A DNA stretch of 64,000 bases from Sipunculus nudus (GCA_026874595.1 CM049310.1:1738001-1802000); one strand, 5' to 3'; positions 12,812 through 24,431 are shown, counted from the first letter of the stretch. The notes: a model not told the origin generated them from the sequence alone. Numbers and translations are program-made.

Positions 12812-12998
12812 GACACAAAACTTGTGTTCTAACAACACAAATAAAGTGTGATTTCAACACAAGACTTGTGTTGACATTTGACTTAACACAAGTACTTGTG
12901 TTAACAGAACACAAGTTTGTGTCTTTCATATATTACACAAGTATTGTGTTGCAGGGAACACAAACTTGTGTTTGGCCAACACGTGTTTTTACAGTGTA

Positions 12999-14048
12999 AA
13001 GGCATAATAATTTATATTAGAATGTGCATGCAGTTTAATATTTCGATGGTCATTAATTCAAAATTTATGCTAAAACACATTAGACTTGTTTCAAGAGTAA
13101 GATACACGATGTTCATTATTTCGAGATAACCAAATAATGACAGATCATTATAAATATTCTCAAAGAGAGTATATGAATGAGTATTTGCAAACACTATACT
13201 AAACTATTAGTTTTGGATCTCTTCATATATAATATTTATTCACGTCATCAGAAAATCCATAGAGAAATTATATTTTAGAAGAGTGTCATATTATATTATA
13301 TTGTATTATATTAAATCGTTAAAACATAATATAAAATTTTCCTTTACTTATATTTATATTGCTAAACATTGTTCGGCAGTGAACATCACCATTGTCTTGG
13401 CAATATTTCTATTTAACATGAAATTCAACTGTGTTTACTATATGTAATAATACAGCTTAAGTCAGGCAACCAGGCAACGCCCATCATAAACAAATGTGTC
13501 CAGTCTGACCGGTCTAGCCAAATGTTCAAACATTTCTTTCAAACCATTATGAAAAGGGCCTAATTATACGTGCCTTTGATGTTAACGAATAAAATTTGTC
13601 ATATTCTGTTTGTGAGGCTGGCCGAGTTCTAAGAAGAAATTAAGTTTATTGGTTAAATATATTTAAGAAATAGCTTATTGAAAATTAGGTGCGCTATGAA
13701 AAAACAGCATATATACAGAATACGATACAAATATAATTACCAAAAATTAATGGCAGACTGTGTAAATACCATGTACCACGTCGAACCCACTCCGCCTTTG
13801 CGTGATTCCCTTCACTGTGAAACAATTTCAACTTTAATGAATTATACTCATGTCTTCCTATCATTTATATTATTTTGTTTTTGGTACCAAAATGTTTTCA
13901 AATAATCATGTAAAGTATTTTTTTTGTATATTATTTCATTACATATATTAATAGGCCCCTTTGAAGCATTTTCTTACCAGACTATGATATGTATGTTATA
14001 TAAATAAATATATATATATTTATACATACATACATATATATACATACA

Positions 14049-14106
<58 letters not shown>

Positions 14107-14532
14107 CCAAAATTGAAAGTTTGATTAAAGCCTTTAAATGTTACCAGATGCATGATCATCAGCAGTAAATAAGCTGCATGATCCGATAGGATGTCCGTGT
14201 GTCATGAATCCTCTAAAAGACTGAGTGATCATAGTGTAAAGTCTGTTGTTAAACCTCAGATGAAATGTAAATGTATCACAAGACCACGGCCTGGGCATCT
14301 TGTCAATGTTAAGGAGATGTGACGACATGCATACCAGACCAGAACAGATACGCCATACTGGATGGATATCTTCCCATTAAAGCTAAATTTGGTCAGAACA
14401 TCACTGGCTTCACCTACTTTTAGTTATACTTGTTGGATTGGAATGTTCATTTAGACCAGCACCGTGTTTATTTTATCTAAAACAGGTGTAAACTTTTCAA
14501 TATTATTATATTCTTAACACAATATTCAAAGC
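12999..14532. other. Intergenic AT-rich DNA
   Basis: No gene or RNA is recognised. A TA microsatellite lies at about 14053-14101. Short open frames at 13678-13905 (plus) and 14134-14328 (minus) show no family motif. Confidence 0.5.
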
Positions 14533-14637
14533 GCCCACGTGCTACTGTTTACTCGCCAACCGGAAGTAAACAAAGTTTTCATCCGGGGACCTCACTTCCA
14601 TATAAGCCAAACCGTGTTTCTGTGTAGACCTATACCA
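14533..14637 (+). repeat. Repeat related to the outer part of the 8284-8545 copy
   Basis: It shares, in the same order, CCACGTGCT, GTTTACTCGCCAA and GCCAAACCGTGTTTCTGTG with the reverse complement of 8459-8545. It carries no CGGCCG array, so it is a different truncation of the same family. Confidence 0.65.
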
Positions 14638-15676
14638 TGAAGCTCACCTAAATAATATGGGCTTTCAATAAATATATAGCTTCTGCATATGAACAGAATA
14701 CATAAAAGTATAAAATGAAAAATCATCGATAATAGATTATTTAATATTTTTTATAGTGCGTAACAAATTTAATGAATATCTGCTAGGACGATCGGGTTAC
14801 AATACGGATTAAAACGAGGACGTCTGAAGTTTGATGTTGGATTCCAAGTCTGATTCCAAGTCTGATACCATTTTGTACAGAATATGATAGCCATACAAGA
14901 TTTATGTATTTTCAGTGAAGCATTTAATTAAGTTATGGAAAATATATATTTGCCATCATATTTGCATTTGCTTATGCAATAAAAGTAAATAAACGACGTC
15001 TATATTTTATTTCACACCATTATATGTGACATGTCACACCATTATAAGGCCTTTAACAAATATATTTTCAAAATCGTGTTTATTGTTTAACATATAGGCC
15101 CTATTCAAGAAAAGTTAGTTTTTATCATTTAAATGTATTGATTAACATGTTCCTTGCATTAGGCAACTCATAAATGAAGAAATTATAAAAACATTTCACC
15201 CCCCCCCCCCCTCCTTATTATATCGATCATGCTGTACGAAATCGATCTCGAGGCACAATTTATTTGTATTATTCATAATTATAAATGTCTCTACAATGAT
15301 TCTGTCATTTTCCACTGTTATTTTATTATAAAGAAACAAATCGCACCCTGAATTGGAATAGTTCAGTTCAGTGCAACTATGTAAAATATATCACCACGAA
15401 ACTATGTGAAAACGAATTTACTTATACAATACGTTTTAAGTGCCTCTATGTTACATGTAAGCTGTAATAAAAAGTAAAAATATATCTTAGATATGAGTCA
15501 AATTTCTGAGTTTCAGGAGTTGGGAACAAATAATTATGTAAGATTATATACGGTTTAAATATGTATTTGTCGTGAGTCCAGACAGAAGCGGTTCCGGCGG
15601 GGGGGGGGGGGGGTCCAGGGGGTCCGGACCCCCCCACCCCCTTTTTCATCAGAAACAACTTTTTTTACTCTTTGTG
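14638..15676. other. Intergenic DNA with a GC-rich perfect palindrome
   Basis: AT-rich with no gene seen. It contains a C-run at 15190-15203. At 15599-15640 a long G-run leads into the perfect 16-nt palindrome GGGGGTCCGGACCCCC (15618-15633), able to form a strong hairpin. Confidence 0.55.
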
Positions 15677-15905
15677 ATGGGTACAATGAAACCCCGTGCT
15701 GCGGATCGACACCCTTCGGGCGGACACCCCGCCGAACGGTCACTTCCTGGGCCGATCGACGGAGCGTTTTCACTTCTTTCAGTACCCTTCTGGGGCGGAC
15801 ACCCCGCTATTCAGGACAACGGACAATTTTTGTCCGCCCGATGGCTAAAATCACCTCGGCTAACGGACACCCATGCAAGCAGCCGCCCTGATCGGAGTCG
15901 GCAGA
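15677..15905 (+). repeat. GCGGACA-type dispersed repeat, plus copy
   Basis: It starts TACAATGAAACCCC and contains several GGGCGGACACCCCGC and AACGGACAA blocks. The reverse complement of 16735-16857 starts TACAGTGAAACCTCCC and continues with the same GCGGACA and GTCCG blocks, so the two are diverged copies in opposite orientation. Confidence 0.6.
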
Positions 15906-16734
15906 AATACTTTGAAATTACAAATATTGTCTGCTTCCGATACGTCTTATATCACTTAAATGTTCTTATGATGTCGCAATGACTTTATAGAAGACCGGAG
16001 GTAGTTTTACTCAATTTACCTTATTTTTCAGCTTGAACATTTATTCATGTGTCCTTTTATCAATAGCTGTGCCCAATAATTAATGGCAATAAATGACGGA
16101 TTTCACGGAGTTTCTATTTTGCCGAGCTTTCAGTGAAGCCACATGTTCATTCTGAATTTAGGCCACATTATTCTATCATATAGGCCCAGGAGCGAGGATG
16201 ATGACGTATCTGTTACACACGCGGACGATAACAGTCACGGGTCATGACCTCTAGCCTGAGTAGAGGGCTCAGCGATATCAACCAATCCAACGATCCTGTA
16301 GCATTTGAAGAACGGAAATTAGTCCCAACTGCCATGCAATCATAAGGCGTATATGATATCATGCATTCATTTATCATATTTGCTTACGCTCCATTAAGGT
16401 GTTAAGAAAACTTGAACGAGAATTAAGAAATTAATTTATGTCAATAGCGATTCTTTTATTATCAGGGGAAAGATTGAGTAATTGAGAAATTTTACGGACC
16501 CAGTGCAGAAATGTATATGTCGAGACAAGTAAGTCCTGTCGATGTCAATCAATGTTAGAATACTATTTTTTCACAGGTAATGTCGATAACGTTCCAGTTA
16601 ATCTTAAAAGCCTTATTCTAAAATAATAAAAAAAAACAACAACCGGTAGCAATAAATTTTAATCACATGCAGGTTACATATATGTAAGGTCAAATATAAG
16701 AGGAAAAATTCATGGTCTATAAAGTCTCATTCTT
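15906..16734. other. Intergenic DNA, nothing recognised
   Basis: Unique, moderately AT-rich sequence without a recognisable gene, RNA or repeat. Confidence 0.45.
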
Positions 16735-16857
16735 GGGTCTCCAGCATGTGGCCGCAGCCTGACCTCTTGGGCCCGACCCCCAAGGGCGGACATCACGCTA
16801 TAACGGACAAATCGTCCGGGTCCCGTAAATGTCCGCCCCAGGGAGGTTTCACTGTAT
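16735..16857 (-). repeat. GCGGACA-type dispersed repeat, minus copy
   Basis: Read on the minus strand it begins ACAGTGAAACCTCCCTGGGG and carries GCGGACA, GTCCGTTATAGCG and GTCCGCCCTT blocks that match the plus copy at 15677-15905. Confidence 0.6.
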
Positions 16858-16944
16858 ATATTATGGCACCCCGGCTTGGCATCGGACTTGGTATCCAATA
16901 ACCGACTTCAAACATCTGGGTTTTAGTCGTTTAACTTCTGGGTC

Positions 16945-17045
16945 ACAGCAGGGATCTTCTTAAACGCGGATCCGCGCGCGGATACGCAGCTTTCCTCAAA
17001 TTACCAATCTCCCTAAGCGCGGACTAGCGCGGACCACCAATAAAA
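16945..17045 (+). repeat. Short GC-rich repeat, copy 1
   Basis: It contains the 14-nt palindrome ATCCGCGCGCGGAT and the text CGCAGCTTTCCTCAAATTACC. The reverse complement of 21380-21450 carries the same order (GATCTCCATAAACGCG, ATCCGCACGCGGATC, AGCTTTCCTCGAG). The pair is a small diverged family in opposite orientations. Confidence 0.55.
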
Positions 17046-17153
17046 TTTCTTTCCTAGATTTCAGTGTTATTTCTTTATCTAGTCAATTTTATGGAAATTT
17101 TAACTTTGTAACAACTGTGTAAGGGGAAAATGTACCTATCTTTCATTACTCCT

Positions 17154-17257
17154 CAGGGGCGTAGCCAAGGGGGGGCCGCAGGGGGCCATGCCCCCCCCCC
17201 CCGGTCGCATCGAGTGCTCGCCGTCTTTTCGGAAATTCACTTAATCTAATACTAATA

Positions 17258-17325
<68 letters not shown>

Positions 17326-18296
17326 TGCTTTTGCTATCAGTTGAGGATCCAGAGGTGGCGCCTTCGGCGCGCGGCCCCCGTTGAGCTGCAATATTTCTCA
17401 TTTTATCTAATTCCCCATTTTCGTGATTAATTTTCGTTTTTCATATTTCGTGCTATTATTACACAATAAGACTTTATTTAAGTTATCTGCAGTTTATTAC
17501 TTTCAAATTTATTAGTTGAGTATAAGGATATTCATGAACAGCTGCGCAGATCGGTCGAGCACCAGGCCCTGGTTAGGGTCGACCGGGAACAATCTTACGG
17601 CTCCTCTGGTGATACCGGTACTCGAACTCGCGATCTGTGCTCTTAGGAGTCCAGTGTGCTGTCGAGACCACGGAACCCGGTAAAATGCAAAGTTTAACAT
17701 AAGAATTCAACTTATCAGTTATTTCACTACGAGCATTACATTTAAAAGATAATATTTTGCAAGTTACAAAGGTAATCGCGCCTTTGTGCCATTGACTTGT
17801 TTGAAAACGACTGAAATTTTATATCCTAATTTTGAAGAAATATAAATATTAAATATTGAACCTCTCTACAGTTTGACTACTTAACGAAAAAGACATAAGG
17901 GAACAGAAAATCCTCATTTTTTGTGAAAATTGCTTCAAAATGTCCTCTTTACATTGTATATTCAAAAAATTTCCCAATATGAGAGTGGGATACCCTCTCA
18001 CGTACCCTCCCCATGTACCTGTAACTATCCTTAATAAAAGCATGGTTCGAAATTGAAAATAAACAAAAAATATATATTTTCATACCCTAAAATATATAAC
18101 GTGTAATAATAATAATAATAATAATTATATATATATATATATATACTTGTATATATAACAGTTTTCATAGTACCATTACATGCACATTGGCTTCCCTACC
18201 CCCCCGCCCCCCCCCCCCCCCCCCCCCGTTTTCGAATTTCGGGATCCGCTACTGATCATGGCCCCCTCCCCTCCCTCAGTTCTGGCTACGCCCCTG
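17154..18296. mobile_element. Inverted-repeat DNA element with CAGGGGCGTAGCCA ends
   Basis: CAGGGGCGTAGCCA at 17154-17167 is matched perfectly by its reverse complement at 18283-18296. The element is bounded on both sides by CTCCT (17149-17153 and 18297-18301), a candidate 5-bp target duplication. G/C runs follow each end (about 17168-17203 and 18197-18228). The interior holds a TA microsatellite, a tRNA-derived SINE on the minus strand and AT-rich filler, but no transposase. The ends resemble those of hAT-like elements, but the direct repeat is shorter than the 8 bp usual for hAT, so the superfamily is open. Confidence 0.7.
17530..17680 (-). repeat. tRNA-derived SINE (tRNA-Arg-like head)
   Basis: On the minus strand the head (17680 down to about 17608) reads GGTTCCGTGGTCTCGAC, then CTGGACTCCTAAGAG, then ATCGCGAGTTCGAGTACC. 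This has the layout of a tRNA: an A-box region, an anticodon loop CTCCTAA (CCT), and a B box GAGTTCGAG at 17621-17629. The 3' half of the anticodon stem and the T stem are degraded, so it is not a working tRNA. A body of about 75 bp follows. It lies inside the 17154-18296 element. Confidence 0.5.
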
Positions 18297-18301
18297 CTCC
18301 T

Positions 18302-19371
18302 GGCTACAAATAGCCTATACGAGACCTCAGACAAGGATATATAAATGTTCCGCGTTTATTTACATATATATCAGACCGAGGGCGCTGTGCGTTGTTCGAT
18401 CCGGACTGTTTCCCTAACTTACTGGATAATGAATGTATAATTAATTACCCTTAACATGCATTGTTATCATATACTATTTAATATGGTCCGCGTTATGATC
18501 CATAGATGCGAAGCTGAGAACTAACTCCTTGCGGACCAATACCGGCAGCCAGATTACTCACTCCTTTTATTCTAGCACCGTCAGGTATATTACTGCTTAG
18601 ATTATCTTCAGTTTGGAAAATATCTGCCTGTGTTATGTTAGAAAACGTAAGAAAACATTTCATTTTATCCTATGATCATATATAACATAGAATTATCTTA
18701 TGTCGTATACTATATTTAGATTTACGAACTAGAAATAACAAAGGATTTTAATAGAACAGAGCCACAACTGCTATATCAATTATTATATAATGCGCATGGT
18801 ACGTCCATTATGCAGATGAAAACTGTTTCATTTCTGACAGTTTTACGTTTAATTACCAATATATTAGTGTAACTTGTATGTAACCATCTTCGTATTCGCA
18901 TGATCAATTTGGGAAATCTGTATAGATTCATTCTTCAAGGGCCTATAGCTTCCAGAAAGAGGATATATGTATACAGCTTACATTAAAGCGTCCCCTTTCG
19001 AAATATAAAAATAAAATAATAATCATAACGCACGCATGTTTCGAATTATTTTTATAAAACTGATTATGAATGCTCATCCGGTAATTGCTAATAACTACCG
19101 TTTATACTATTTTGTTACTTTATCTTCTACTATTTGTTATTTTATCTTCTCAATGATAAGACCAAATGATTTTTATCTTATTATAAATTTATTACTCATA
19201 AAAAAGGAGACTTTTTTTTCAGGTTTCTAGGATTTGGAGAATAAAGGTATAAATTTCGCTTGCGTTGACAAGGAAAAGACATTACATTAATCAAAATAGA
19301 TTTGGTTGGATTTTAACTTTCTCAATGTTAGTCTTATATATGTCATATATGAAATTATAATTAATGTTAAT

Positions 19372-19438
<67 letters not shown>

Positions 19439-19485
19439 TTCTCTTATACTAATTTTACTTTTAATATATCTATATTGAAGCTTCA
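18302..19485. other. Intergenic DNA with TC/TA microsatellite
   Basis: Unique sequence, with a (TC)n-(TA)n microsatellite at about 19374-19439. The 64-codon AT-rich open frame at 19036-19230 has no recognisable features. No gene is called. Confidence 0.5.
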
Positions 19486-19499
19486 TTATATACATGACG

Positions 19500-20785
19500 C
19501 ATGATTTTTCCAAGGCCTTCGATTGTATGCCACACACCCTTCTGATGGCAAAACTTTACGAGTATGGTATGACATAAACATTAAAACGAATGGCCAGTTA
19601 TTTAACTAACCGTAAACAGTGTGTCAAAATTGATTCCTATATAAGTAACTGACTAACCTATAATACAGGTGTGTCACAAGGCAACGTCCTTGGGCTGGTA
19701 CTATTTTAAATATTTATTATTGACTTGTATGGATTTATTAAAGTAGCTTCTCTCTTCAACTATACTGATGATAATACCACGGGGTTTACTCACAAAGATA
19801 AAAAAGATTAAAGATACCCTTATACATCAATCAAATGTTGTAATAAAATGGTTTTCAGATAATTGCATGGAAGCAAACCCCTGTAAATTTCTAACCATGC
19901 TTATAAGCAATAATAAATCCCTTTATGAAGAGTTTACTCTTAAATTTAATGACATATCTGTTACTGGGGAACCTTGTGTTACACTATTAGGTGTTACTAT
20001 AGATTGTTAATTTAATTTTCATGAACACATAAATCTATTTTGCCGGAAAGCTGGATCCCAGTCCAATGCTTTTGCTAGAATTTCATGTTGGTTGGATGAG
20101 GCTTCCAAATTAGCTCTTAACTTTTGTAGCCTCTTTTTGACCTATCCACCACAGCCCAAATGCTCCACCCTCTTATATACCTAATTATTATAATGAGCCC
20201 CAAAAACGCTCCTACGCAGAAGGTCTTCCATGCCCATGGTAGCGAGAGCTGCTTACAGCATAAAAATGACGTCACAAAGGTCGATGGCGTATGACGTCAC
20301 ATTGACTGACGTCATTAACTGGTATCGCTGTCCTACATTGATGAATATATCACGGTCATTGTGAACTGTCTTGCAATATTTTGGCTTATTTGTCTCATAC
20401 GAATTACGTGCCAGGTAAGACATTATCATTTACTAGGTAGTAGGAGGAATGGCTCTTGCAACCTATAGCCTAGAACTTTTTATACTGTCTCTCCTGTTAA
20501 AAAAAATATCCCGGAAAACATGCCGACATGGGTATATGGCTAACTCCGGATTATTTTTCTTAATTATTTTTAAGAACACGTAAAATTGTTTCTAGGCAGC
20601 GATGAAATATTGATTTAATTATACCCAGAGTAAATACTACTAATTTTGGTATACACTCTATCAGATATTTAGCAGCTGTTCTATGGAATAACCTACCTAG
20701 TCACTACAAATGAGCAGAAAACTTAGCTGGATTTAAAAAGGTTATTATAAACTGGACTGGTTTCAAATGTAAGTGTTAAAAGTGT
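19500..20785 (+). pseudogene. Degenerate non-LTR retrotransposon (LINE) reverse transcriptase
   Basis: In successive frames one can read the RT palm start (DFSKAFDCMPHTLL, 19503 onward), then GVSQGNVLGLVLF, then the catalytic box as YTDD (19761-19772) where YADD is usual. The thumb follows, with an open frame at 19768-20010 (WFSDNCMEANPCKF, then LLGVTIDC). It continues through HEHINLFCRKA and ends with WNNLPSHYK and a Lys/Trp-rich tail near 20640-20780. In-frame stops (for example after EYGMT) and a block of about 400 bp without LINE homology (about 20200-20600) show it is dead. The motif order fits a Jockey/CR1-type element. The N-terminal endonuclease is absent. Confidence 0.8.
20267..20314. 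promoter_or_regulatory. Cluster of three perfect CRE sites (TGACGTCA)
   Basis: The 8-mer TGACGTCA, the full CREB/ATF site, occurs at 20267, 20292 and 20307. It lies in the block that interrupts the LINE. Three perfect palindromic sites in 48 bp are unlikely by chance, but no promoter or gene is seen beside them. Confidence 0.5.
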
Positions 20786-21655
20786 ACCGGTGGTGATAAT
20801 TATATCGATCTGTTCGTCATAATCTCTGTATAACAATGTGGTATCTTCTGCAGTAATGTAAATTCTGGACATTCCTTAAATAATTTTATAATTTCGCATT
20901 CAAATCTGATTTTTTTATGCTTGGTGGGGATGTCTGAACCTTTTTTTATCTATCAGATTTTTAGTACGCATGATTGTAGTATTTTATAGGTCATTGATTA
21001 CACATCATTACATGTACACTAATACCATTTCCCCATATATGAATCTATTTTCAATATTGATATGTGTCTTTTATTAATGTCTTTTTGCAATCTGTTATAT
21101 ATCGACTAGGAGAATAGCCAGCGGCTAATGTTTTCACTATGTTGTAAAACGGACGGAAAATAAAATGTTGTAATTGTATTTGCACAAACAATAAAGTTTT
21201 GTATAAACTTAAAGCTTGTAAACTGCCATTAGCTTTTTTTCAGTCAATTTTTAACATTGATAAGATATTATATAAATAACAATTATCTTATAGATTCAGG
21301 ACTTAAGAGCGAGTTCATTTATTGTGAAATGGTTATATTTTGTAACTTCGATCAGCTATATACTGTATGTGCCGAGGAGGAAAGCTGGGTAACTCGAGGA
21401 AAGCTACAGATCCGCGTGCGGATTCGCGTTTATGGAGATCCCGTCACAGTTTGTCAACTGTCAAATCCAGGGCAGGGTGGCATGGTTTGGTAAACACGAC
21501 GTTAGAGACAAGTTTACTTTTTATCATGAGACTGTCATGATAAAAGATTCCTGTCAGCATTGAAATATAAAACTTAACGAGAACAGGATGCCGATCATGC
21601 ATCGTTACATCACTTACAGTGGTAAGAACATCCAACGAAATTTTGGGTTGCAACT
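20786..21655. other. Intergenic DNA with a short repeat copy
   Basis: Mostly unique AT-rich DNA. 21380-21450 (minus) is the second copy of the GC-rich repeat seen at 16945-17045. No gene is seen. Confidence 0.45.
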
Positions 21656-23366
21656 ATATAGTCCGTTCCAGTACCCCTGTCCACCTGTTTTTTCGCGATT
21701 ATTTATTTGTGAACCAAAGAACGCCAAAACTGTTTGACCTTGGGGTAGAAAGAGGAAAAAGCGTAATTAACTATTATGGAAATAATAGCCTACCTTATGT
21801 AATTTTCCTGTAAACAATTTAAAACCATTTTATGAGTAACTAGTCTATTCTCTAGCGACATCTTGCCACTAATCTGTTAAATGGGCATATCAGGGGATAG
21901 TGATGACGTCATAATAGATGTGTCGTACTAAAGAGGCACCAACATTCACTGTACCAATAATCAAGAGCTGCCGACCTCTGTTTACAGCGAGAATTGTATT
22001 CTTTGCGTGCACGCGCTTCACTGTTACGTCACATTACTTTATATCCAAATGGGCGCATAATAGGGACGCCATGAACCACGGATATATATGAGACCTGTCA
22101 ACCAGGCCGTAAAGTAAATAATATTTATATCTTAAGTAGGTAAGGTACCAAAAATTATGCTTTTGCTTCTTTAAGCCAATGGTACAAATTTTGTTTGCCA
22201 AATTTGTCTTATGTACTTTTCACTTTATATTCACAACCTTTGTCTGATATTATAACTGCTCATAATTGTGCTTTTCATAAGTATGCGGATGACACCGAGC
22301 TATCTAAAAGTAACGAACCGGACCAATTTAGTTCTGTACAGTTGAGTATACAGAATTGTATTGAAGATGTCCTCTCTTGGATGACCAGCAACAAACTTAA
22401 ACTGAATACTGATAAGACCGAAGTTATGCCAGTTGGCTCTCACTCCTGTCTTCAGATGATTAACAACGCCCCCCTTAGCGTTTGTGGTAGTAATGTCACT
22501 TTCCAGACTTCTGTGAAATACCTCGGTGTGAAAATTGATCGAACACTTTCCATGCATGATCATATTAATAGCATGTGTCGTGCAGTTTTTCTCGAACTCC
22601 GACGTATTGCTTCCATCCGGCGTTTCCTAACCTCCAGTGTTTGTGCTAGGCTAGTCTGTGCTACTATTACATCACGCCTTGATTATTGTAATTCAATTTT
22701 GGTAGGTTTACTGTTAGAACAAATCTCACGGTTGCAAATGCTTCAAAATAATGCAGCCCGTGTTATTCTTAAAAAACAAAAAAAGGGACCATGTTACGCC
22801 GTTACTTAAGGAACTCCACTGGCTGCCAGTTCAGCATCGGATACAATACAAACTCGCAGTCCTTGTTTATAGATATTTTGATGGATCACTGCCACCATAT
22901 CTTTCGTCAAAACTATGTATTTATCAGCCGGTGCGCACCCTACGCTCTTCTAACGAAAGTCTTCTAATATTGCCTAAGTGCCGTACGAAAGTCGGTGAAC
23001 GTTCTTTCAGTTATATTGCCCCTAAGATCTGGAATTCCCTTCCAGCTGAACTTAGAAAATCCCCCACTATCAATACTTTTAAGACAAATCTTAAAACATA
23101 CCTATTTCTGCAGGCATTTTGTAATAAGCAACATTTACCATTCATGTAATCTCGGGTGTGTGTGGGTGAGTAGGTGTGTGTGTGTGTGTGTGTGTGTGTG
23201 AGTGTGCTTATATATTTATATATTGTGTAACTGATGTGTAAAAATGCAAGCGCTGTGAGTCTGATCTTGGAGTTCAGCGCTATATAAGTACTATTCATTA
23301 TTATTATTATTATGTAGAGATAATTGCAAAAAATCAGGTGGACAGGGGTACAGGAACGGACTATAG
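21656..23366. mobile_element. Element with ~48-bp inverted repeats, invaded by a LINE
   Basis: 21656-21703 (TATAGTCCGTTCCAGTACCC, then CTGTCCACCTG) is matched in reverse complement by 23319-23366 (CAGGTGGACAGG, then GGTACAGGAACGGACTATAG), with roughly six mismatches. The outer tip at the right end is part of a near-palindrome, GGAACGGACTATAGTCTGTTC. Most of the interior is the LINE fragment at 22190-23310. The element may be a MITE that received the LINE. Confidence 0.6.
22190..23310 (+). pseudogene. 5'-truncated CR1/L2-like LINE reverse transcriptase
   Basis: The first frame (22195-22809) starts inside the RT, just past the SQG box (VLFTLYSQPLSDII). It carries the catalytic YADD at 22282-22293, then WMTSNKLKLNTDKTE, the thumb phrase VKYLGVKIDRTLSM, and RLDYCNSIL. 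The frame shifts once in an A-run near 22775-22790 and continues at 22751-23149 with LHWLPVQHRIQYKLAVLVYR, LRSS, FSYIAPKIWNSLPAELR and a Phe/Lys tail. A GT microsatellite (about 23155-23205) and a 3' end of GCGCTATATAAGTAC plus ATT repeats complete it, as is typical for CR1/L2. Apart from the frameshift it is well preserved, so it inserted fairly recently. Confidence 0.88.
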
Positions 23367-24431
23367 TCTGTTCCACCAACCGTGAAAGACTGGACTGTTT
23401 TTTTCCCGTTTTCTTTTCTACCTTGATATATATCTGTGTTCTTAGCGATACGGTAAATGCCTAGAAAATGACCTAATTTTATATGAAGTCAGTGATAATG
23501 TATTACAAACAACTTACATCACAACGCTCGGGTGTTGTTTACTTTATGTGAGAAGTGCATAGCCAACTTGGCCAAACTGAACAGCGTTGTATGTGAAATC
23601 TTTGCCGTCATAATGGAATGACGTAACCGTGACGTCACGGTCGTCGCGTGAAATTTCCTGAATACAGTTATGAAGAGGTCAGCAGGTGTCGCCGTGTTCA
23701 GTAGACCCAGCTGGGCTCCGATATCAAATACTGGTCATGGCCAGGCAGGCAGTTTCATTCATGCAACCTGTGGTCCAACTTGTCATTATATATATACATC
23801 TGACATAAAAGGCATAATTATCCTAAACTGATTCAATTGATATTGCTTATTTTTTTTGCACTTATCATATGTGTTTTAAGAACATTATTCATCATTGTTA
23901 CCTGGTGTAAATCCACTTAAAACCAGTGTTTTGCACTGCTGGAAATGCTGTTCTAAGACAACTTGTAATACACGTGGGCAAGTACCCTGTCATTTGAGGC
24001 GATGTAGGCATCATGGCTTCATGGCAGCACATACTGTGGGTAACAAAGCAAGGATTGCAAATTAAGAAAATGAATAGCTACCGTCCGATTTATAGTCATG
24101 GTATTGAAGTAACGAAATGAATTGTGATATTATCATAAATATTCCATTTGTTTATCAACAAAGTTCAAAAGAACTGGTACATTTATAATATATCAATGTG
24201 TCAAACCCCTCCTTAAATATTGGACTGGTCTTGCCAAGCTGAAACATTGTCCTATGAGGTTCGATCATTTGCTTATGCAATACTTTTCATGTAAAAATTG
24301 CTATTGGTGTTAAAATTGTTCCTTTTCTTGGAAATTTCCTCATAACTATTACTTATCTGACATTTTCCTGGCGTTTTTCTCATTATATGGTCCATCTCTT
24401 CATTATTCACTTAATATTTGAGATCAAATAT
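23367..24431. other. Intergenic DNA with a palindromic CRE
   Basis: No gene is recognised. ACCGTGACGTCACGGT at 23626-23641 is a perfect 16-nt palindrome centred on TGACGTCA. The rest is AT-rich unique sequence. Confidence 0.45.

Larger units (their letters stand above)
9647..12996 (+). mobile_element. 3.35-kb DNA transposon with CACTGTAAAAACAC ends and ACACAAG/CTTGTGT subterminal repeats
   Basis: The terminal inverted repeats are perfect for 14 bp: CACTGTAAAAACAC at 9647-9660 and GTGTTTTTACAGTG at 12983-12996. TA lies immediately outside both ends (9645-9646 and 12997-12998), consistent with a TA target duplication. The first 140 bp and last 600 bp are packed with ACACAAG and CTTGTGT motifs in both orientations. 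The interior is AT-rich and has a TA microsatellite (about 10146-10196), a C-run (11207-11221) and one coding remnant (11521-11805). No catalytic transposase domain is visible, so the copy is probably dead or non-autonomous. Superfamily not assigned. Confidence 0.8.

Noticed and set aside
17608-17680. Functional tRNA gene on the minus strand
   Set aside because: B box and CTCCTAA loop are present but the anticodon and T stems do not pair and a SINE-like body follows; called a SINE head instead.
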